A DNA stretch of 25,621 bases from CAYUVH01 sp964448135 (GTDB lineage: Bacteria; Verrucomicrobiota; Verrucomicrobiia; Limisphaerales; UBA8199), in assembly GCA_964448135.1 (NCBI GenBank), contig CAYUVH010000001.1, positions 1 through 25,621 on the forward strand, read 5' to 3'. The first letter of the stretch is position 1. The number at the start of each line of letters is the position of its first letter. A program made the translations under genes and the position numbers. Below the pieces are notes generated by a model. The model saw only the letters and a program-made list of their open reading frames with translations, was not told where the DNA came from and made no database searches. Below, one piece after another: positions 22,326-25,621 of the stretch.

Positions 22326-24377
22326 TCAAGCACCGGCAAACCGTTTGATGCATTCTGCAAAGTTTTTCGCGTAGGGTTCAAAGGTGCCCACTTCGTGATC
22401 GTGCTTGCGCACTTCGTAATCCGGCCGGCCACGCGTCGTATCAAAGTAAAAGGCATCCCCATGATCGGTGGTGGCGAACAGGATGCCCTTAAACGAATCT
22501 TCCTCGTCGGCGCCTTCCTCGCAGCAAGCTTCAAACACCAGTTTTTTTGGCGGGAGCACCGTCGCGCGAAATCCTTCCTCGCCATCAATGTCTTTGAAGG
22601 ATTTGGAACCGAGTTGGGTGATGAATACCTTGTAGGCTTTCGGCAGCACCACCCTGTGTTTCTTTTCCACGGTGGCAAAATCGTGCCCGGCGGTCTTCGC
22701 TTTCGCTTTCTTCTCCAAATATTGTTTGAACCACGTGGCCACCTCGCCGTCCGCGTCCGCCGGCGATCCACCCGCCTTTGCTGGCCTCAACTGTTTCACG
22801 GTTGCTTGGACCCAGGTAAGATCTTCGGCGGTGGGCTCCTGCCGGCAATCGTATGACCGCACCATTCCGCGCAGGCCCAGTTTCTTGACCAAGGTCTCCA
22901 GGCGCACTGAGAAATAAAGGTCGCGCTCATCGTCGCGCGAAGAATTGTGAGCCTTGAAGACTTCGTGCTTGGAGATCGGATTGGACGTCGTCTCGACAAT
23001 GTCTTTCCACTGGCTGGGCTCGCCACATTTCGCACATTTTTTGCCGGAGGGTTCGGCAGTCGTCTGGGTAAACTGAGGGACCGCCAAGCACCAGGGTGTG
23101 GGTTGCTTCGTGCGGCGATGGATCGTCGGGTGGAACCGGCACAATTCCGGAGCGACCGCTTCCAAGACGCGCTTCATGGATTCGCGAACCAGGAAGTTTC
23201 CCGCCACCGCCGGGGCGAAATCAACGGGTGCCTCGATCTTTTTGCCCAGCGCATAGGGGCTGGTCACAAAACTGAGGTCCGGCCGCTTGCACGCGGGACA
23301 GGCCACGGGCAGTGCATTGAGTGGTTCGAGATGACCACTCTCCCGATCCATCTGGTCATCGGGACCGACCATGCGCAGGCATTGCCTTTCGCCGGACTTG
23401 GGTTGGGGGCGCGCCACCTCCGCGTCCGTGGCCCCGGCGCGGAAATCGAACAGGTAAACTTGCCCGTGATTCATGACGCACGCGATGCGCTGGCCGTCGG
23501 CCGAAAAGGCGGTGTGGCGAATGTCGTTGTGATGCGGCTTTTTCCATTTCAACCAGGCTCTGTTTTCCGCCAGGCTCCAGACCACCATGGAGTTGTCTGC
23601 TGCGATGGCGAGTTTGGTGCCGTCTGCAGAGAGACTCAGATTCCGCATCGGGCCGGAATAGCCCAATTGCTTCGACTTCCACGTTGTCGTGTCAGTCACA
23701 ACCGGAGAGGAAGCTTTATAGCCGCCGCGCGTATGAAGCAGGTACTTGCCGTCCGGTGAAAAAGCATGTTTGGAGCCGGGAACCTTCGCGCCTGGGCGAA
23801 CCTTGTTCGCGCGATAATTCCAACCGAGCACGACATCGCTTTCGACAATCCAGAGTTCCGCCGGATCAGCCTGGAAGGCCAGCCCGCCGACGATTCCGCT
23901 CAGCTTCCGCGACGCGAGTTCCTGGTTGTTGCCCCGCCTGAGCACCCGAACGGTTTTGTCCTCGTCTACGACCGCCCACAATTCCCCGTCGTTGCTGAAA
24001 GCCACTTGGGATACCGGGTAAGGCAGCGTGGTCTGGACTTTCAGGCTGCCAGTATCGACCAGATAGGTCTTACCGATCGTTTTGTATTGAACCGGCGCCT
24101 TGGTCTCCAGGAAGTCCTCGTTGGCCAGGATGGTCTTGGAAGTAATGAAGGCCAGCGTTCGGCGATCTTGAGAAATCCAGGCCTCGTGGCTGGGATCGGT
24201 TTTGTCAATTTCCGCCGCCTTGAGCGTTTTCCCCGATTGCGAATCCCAGAGGGCGACCTCCCCGCAACGATAGCCCACGATGGACTTTCCGTCCGGCAAT
24301 AGCTCCGCGAAAGAGGACCAGACGTGAGATTGCTTTGCTTTCTCGCATTCGATCAGGGCAAACACGGGCTTTGGCAT
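22326..24377 (-). CDS. WD40-like propeller, double-CxxC and SUKH domain fusion protein
   Basis: A 683-residue soluble protein without a signal peptide. Residues 1 to about 345 are WD40-like beta-propeller strands, for example SQVAFSNDGELWAVVDEDKTVRV, KHAFSPDGKYLLH and RHTAFSADGQRIACVMNHG. A middle part carries two CxxC knuckles about 90 residues apart: CPACKRP near 359 and CAKCGEP near 447. This resembles the double-CXXCG family known from Myxococcus. Residues of about 565-683 match the SUKH (SMI1/KNR4) fold, with VVLPKAYKVFITQLG, GILFATTDHGDAFYFDT and a final FAECIKRFAGA. SUKH proteins often act as immunity proteins to polymorphic toxins, by established comparative work. No toxin gene is visible nearby, so that role is only a hypothesis. 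Confidence 0.8.
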   Translation of the reverse strand: MPKPVFALIECEKAKQSHVWSSFAELLPDGKSIVGYRCGEVALWDSQSGKTLKAAEIDKTDPSHEAWISQDRRTLAFITSKTILANEDFLETKAPVQYKTIGKTYLVDTGSLKVQTTLPYPVSQVAFSNDGELWAVVDEDKTVRVLRRGNNQELASRKLSGIVGGLAFQADPAELWIVESDVVLGWNYRANKVRPGAKVPGSKHAFSPDGKYLLHTRGGYKASSPVVTDTTTWKSKQLGYSGPMRNLSLSADGTKLAIAADNSMVVWSLAENRAWLKWKKPHHNDIRHTAFSADGQRIACVMNHGQVYLFDFRAGATDAEVARPQPKSGERQCLRMVGPDDQMDRESGHLEPLNALPVACPACKRPDLSFVTSPYALGKKIEAPVDFAPAVAGNFLVRESMKRVLEAVAPELCRFHPTIHRRTKQPTPWCLAVPQFTQTTAEPSGKKCAKCGEPSQWKDIVETTSNPISKHEVFKAHNSSRDDERDLYFSVRLETLVKKLGLRGMVRSYDCRQEPTAEDLTWVQATVKQLRPAKAGGSPADADGEVATWFKQYLEKKAKAKTAGHDFATVEKKHRVVLPKAYKVFITQLGSKSFKDIDGEEGFRATVLPPKKLVFEACCEEGADEEDSFKGILFATTDHGDAFYFDTTRGRPDYEVRKHDHEVGTFEPYAKNFAECIKRFAGA

Positions 24378-24462
24378 CGGCCCGGTCTAATGCTGTCGGC
24401 CGGCATTGAAAAGAAAAAAGCGACAGACTCAGGGAAACTGAAGGCGGGCGAGACCGTGTAGG

Positions 24463-24480
24463 CCGGGTACCCTTACCCGG
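24463..24480. repeat. Short palindrome between ParA and the WD40-SUKH gene
   Basis: CCGGGTA at 24463-24469 and TACCCGG at 24474-24480 are perfect inverted arms around the loop CCCT. No T-run follows on either strand. It may end the parA message or be one copy of a dispersed intergenic palindrome; no second copy is seen in this window. Confidence 0.5.
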
Positions 24481-24508
24481 TGGGATTTCGCGGCCTTTAA
24501 ACGAGCCG

Positions 24509-25282
24509 CTACCCCAACCGCCCCAGCAACTCCTGCGTCAGCAATTCATACGCCGCCGCCGCATTGCTGTACTTATCGTAATGTATGATCGGTTTCCCAA
24601 AGCTCGGCGCCTCCGCCAGCCGGGTGCTGCGCGGGATCATCGTTTCAAAAACCTTCTCCCCGAAATGCTCGCGCACTTCACCCGCCACCTGTTGGGAAAG
24701 CTTGGTCCGGCCATCGTACATGGTCATCACGACGCCGAGCAATTCCAGCCGCGGATTCACTCCCGAATCGTGCAACTGCCCCATGATGCGGTTCAACATC
24801 GAGATTCCTTCGAGCGCGAAATACTCGCATTGCAGCGGCACCACCACGCTGTCCACCGCCGCGAATGCGTTCAGCGTCAGAATCCCCAGGGAAGGGGGGC
24901 AGTCCACGAACAAAATGTCGAAGCGGTCCGATGCCACCACCGGACGGATCGCCTCCGCGAGTCGGTGCAAATGGTTGTCCACCCGCGCCAATTCCACGTC
25001 GAGCCCGCAGAGGTCCACTTCGCTGGGGATCATCTCCAACCGTTCGTAGGCAGTGGGTTTGATCTTTTCCAGCAGGCTGCCTTCCCCCAGCAACACGCGG
25101 TAAGCGCTGGCGCCCTCGACTTTTTCCAAGCCGGTGCCGCTGGTGGCATTGGCCTGCGGATCGAGGTCGAACAACAGCACCCGCCGGCCCACGGCGGCGG
25201 CGCAGGCGGCCAGATTTATGGCGGTGGTGGTTTTTCCGACCCCGCCTTTCTGGTTGGCCACGGCAATGACTTTGGTTGGCAC
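24509..25282 (-). CDS. ParA/Soj-family chromosome-partitioning ATPase
   Basis: A 257-residue deviant-Walker P-loop ATPase. KVIAVANQKGGVGKTTT contains the signature Walker A with its extra lysine, LLFDLDPQANATSG is the A'-motif, and LFVDCPPSLGILTLNA is Walker B. These proteins bind DNA as ATP dimers and, with ParB, segregate chromosomes or position cargo. GTG at 25282 (VPTKVIAV) is chosen as start because family members begin just there; the frame runs upstream to a TTG at 25327 with no recognisable content. The gene normally following, parB, is absent: the next gene on this strand is the unrelated WD40-SUKH gene. The divergent neighbour is a ribosome hibernation factor. Confidence 0.92.
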   Translation of the reverse strand: MPTKVIAVANQKGGVGKTTTAINLAACAAAVGRRVLLFDLDPQANATSGTGLEKVEGASAYRVLLGEGSLLEKIKPTAYERLEMIPSEVDLCGLDVELARVDNHLHRLAEAIRPVVASDRFDILFVDCPPSLGILTLNAFAAVDSVVVPLQCEYFALEGISMLNRIMGQLHDSGVNPRLELLGVVMTMYDGRTKLSQQVAGEVREHFGEKVFETMIPRSTRLAEAPSFGKPIIHYDKYSNAAAAYELLTQELLGRLG

Positions 25283-25338
25283 CGCCCAAGCTTGTGATAT
25301 CCACGCCCCCGATTCAAGCGCCGCCAACTCTTCCCCTC

Positions 25339-25368
25339 CTGATCATAATCGTAATCTTAATCCTAATC
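25339..25368. repeat. Degenerate hexanucleotide repeat (NTAATC)
   Basis: CTGATC, ATAATC, GTAATC, TTAATC and CTAATC follow one another in register at 25339-25368. Four of the five units share TAATC and differ only in the first base. It lies in the 174-bp region between the divergent parA and hibernation factor genes. Confidence 0.8.
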
Positions 25369-25456
25369 CTCTTGCGCCGCTCGCTCACCTGGCCTCCGCC
25401 CGCCCCAACTAAAACTTTTTCTTTCACTGGATTTTGCTCCCAACCGGTTGCATCGT

Positions 25457-25621
25457 ATGGATATGAAGATGATCCTTTCCACGCACAATCTGAAAGCGAC
25501 CAAGGCAATCGAAGAACACCTCCGCGTCCGGATTGCCAAAATCGAGCATCTCGATCACTTCGTTGTCAGCGCGCGCATCACCCTGGAGCGCGACGGGATG
25601 CGGTCGCCGGAAAAGCAGTTC
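25457..25621 (+). CDS. Ribosome hibernation promoting factor (HPF/RaiA family), N-terminal part
   Basis: The frame opens at ATG 25457 and runs to the right edge, giving 55 residues. MILSTHNLKATKAIEEHLRVRIAKIEHL followed by the strand HFVVSARITLERDG is the beta-alpha-beta start of the HPF/RaiA (YfiA) family. These proteins bind the small ribosomal subunit at the decoding region and inactivate ribosomes in stationary phase or stress. Two further in-frame ATGs lie within the first five codons, so the start may shift slightly. Whether this is the short or the long, dimerising form lies beyond the window. It is divergent from parA. Confidence 0.85.
   Translation, partial: MDMKMILSTHNLKATKAIEEHLRVRIAKIEHLDHFVVSARITLERDGMRSPEKQF

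Overview
The window reads as a GC-rich chromosomal segment from a member of the Verrucomicrobiota (PVC superphylum), probably near the Pedosphaera/Limisphaera lineage. This is inferred from the gene set rather than a marker gene: a chlamydia-like topoisomerase IV subunit A, twin-arginine-exported Gfo/Idh/MocA oxidoreductase and TIM-barrel sugar isomerase genes in one operon, and large secreted beta-helix and NHL/Ig-like proteins. There are no rRNA, tRNA, CRISPR or insertion-sequence features.

Layout. At 1-362 is the 5' part of a secreted beta-helix-type protein on the minus strand. Next come a small possible membrane protein (489-824) and about 670 bp of non-coding DNA with an 11-bp tandem repeat. 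At 1491-4445 are topoisomerase IV subunit A and a two-TM protein of unknown function. At 4428-7924 is the most interesting block: a cupin, a DUF2249 protein, a Crp/Fnr regulator, a NirK-derived protein fused to cytochrome c, and an HD-domain phosphohydrolase. At 7921-11087 is a minus-strand operon of a Gfo/Idh oxidoreductase and two tandem paralogous sugar isomerases. At 11130-11213 is what looks like the stump of a MEDS-domain sensor gene. A hybrid histidine kinase (11584-13917) is followed by a two-gene operon for a 14-heme cytochrome and a secreted NHL/Ig-like protein (14332-19660). The rest is minus-strand proS, an FAH-family hydrolase, a WD40-CxxC-SUKH protein and a ParA ATPase, then the start of a ribosome hibernation factor on the plus strand at the right edge.

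The 4.4-7.9 kb block looks like a small regulon for nitrogen oxides or redox state. The Crp/Fnr protein carries the E-x-x-S-R recognition pattern of FNR but lacks FNR's N-terminal iron-sulfur cysteines. Two 5-4-5 palindromes of FNR geometry lie in the two divergent promoter regions of this block: TTGAC-N4-GTCAA at 4870-4883 and a perfect TTGAT-N4-ATCAA at 7016-7029. One target is an unusual protein that keeps the fold-level signature of the first NirK cupredoxin domain and the C-terminal cytochrome c seen in NirK fusions. It has lost the second cupredoxin domain and nearly all copper ligands.

The cytochrome/NHL operon is a second candidate system. It would place a tetradecaheme cytochrome and a large beta-rich partner outside the cytoplasmic membrane, a layout suggestive of extracellular or periplasmic electron transfer. 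All family assignments come from reading motifs in the sequence; no database search was possible.
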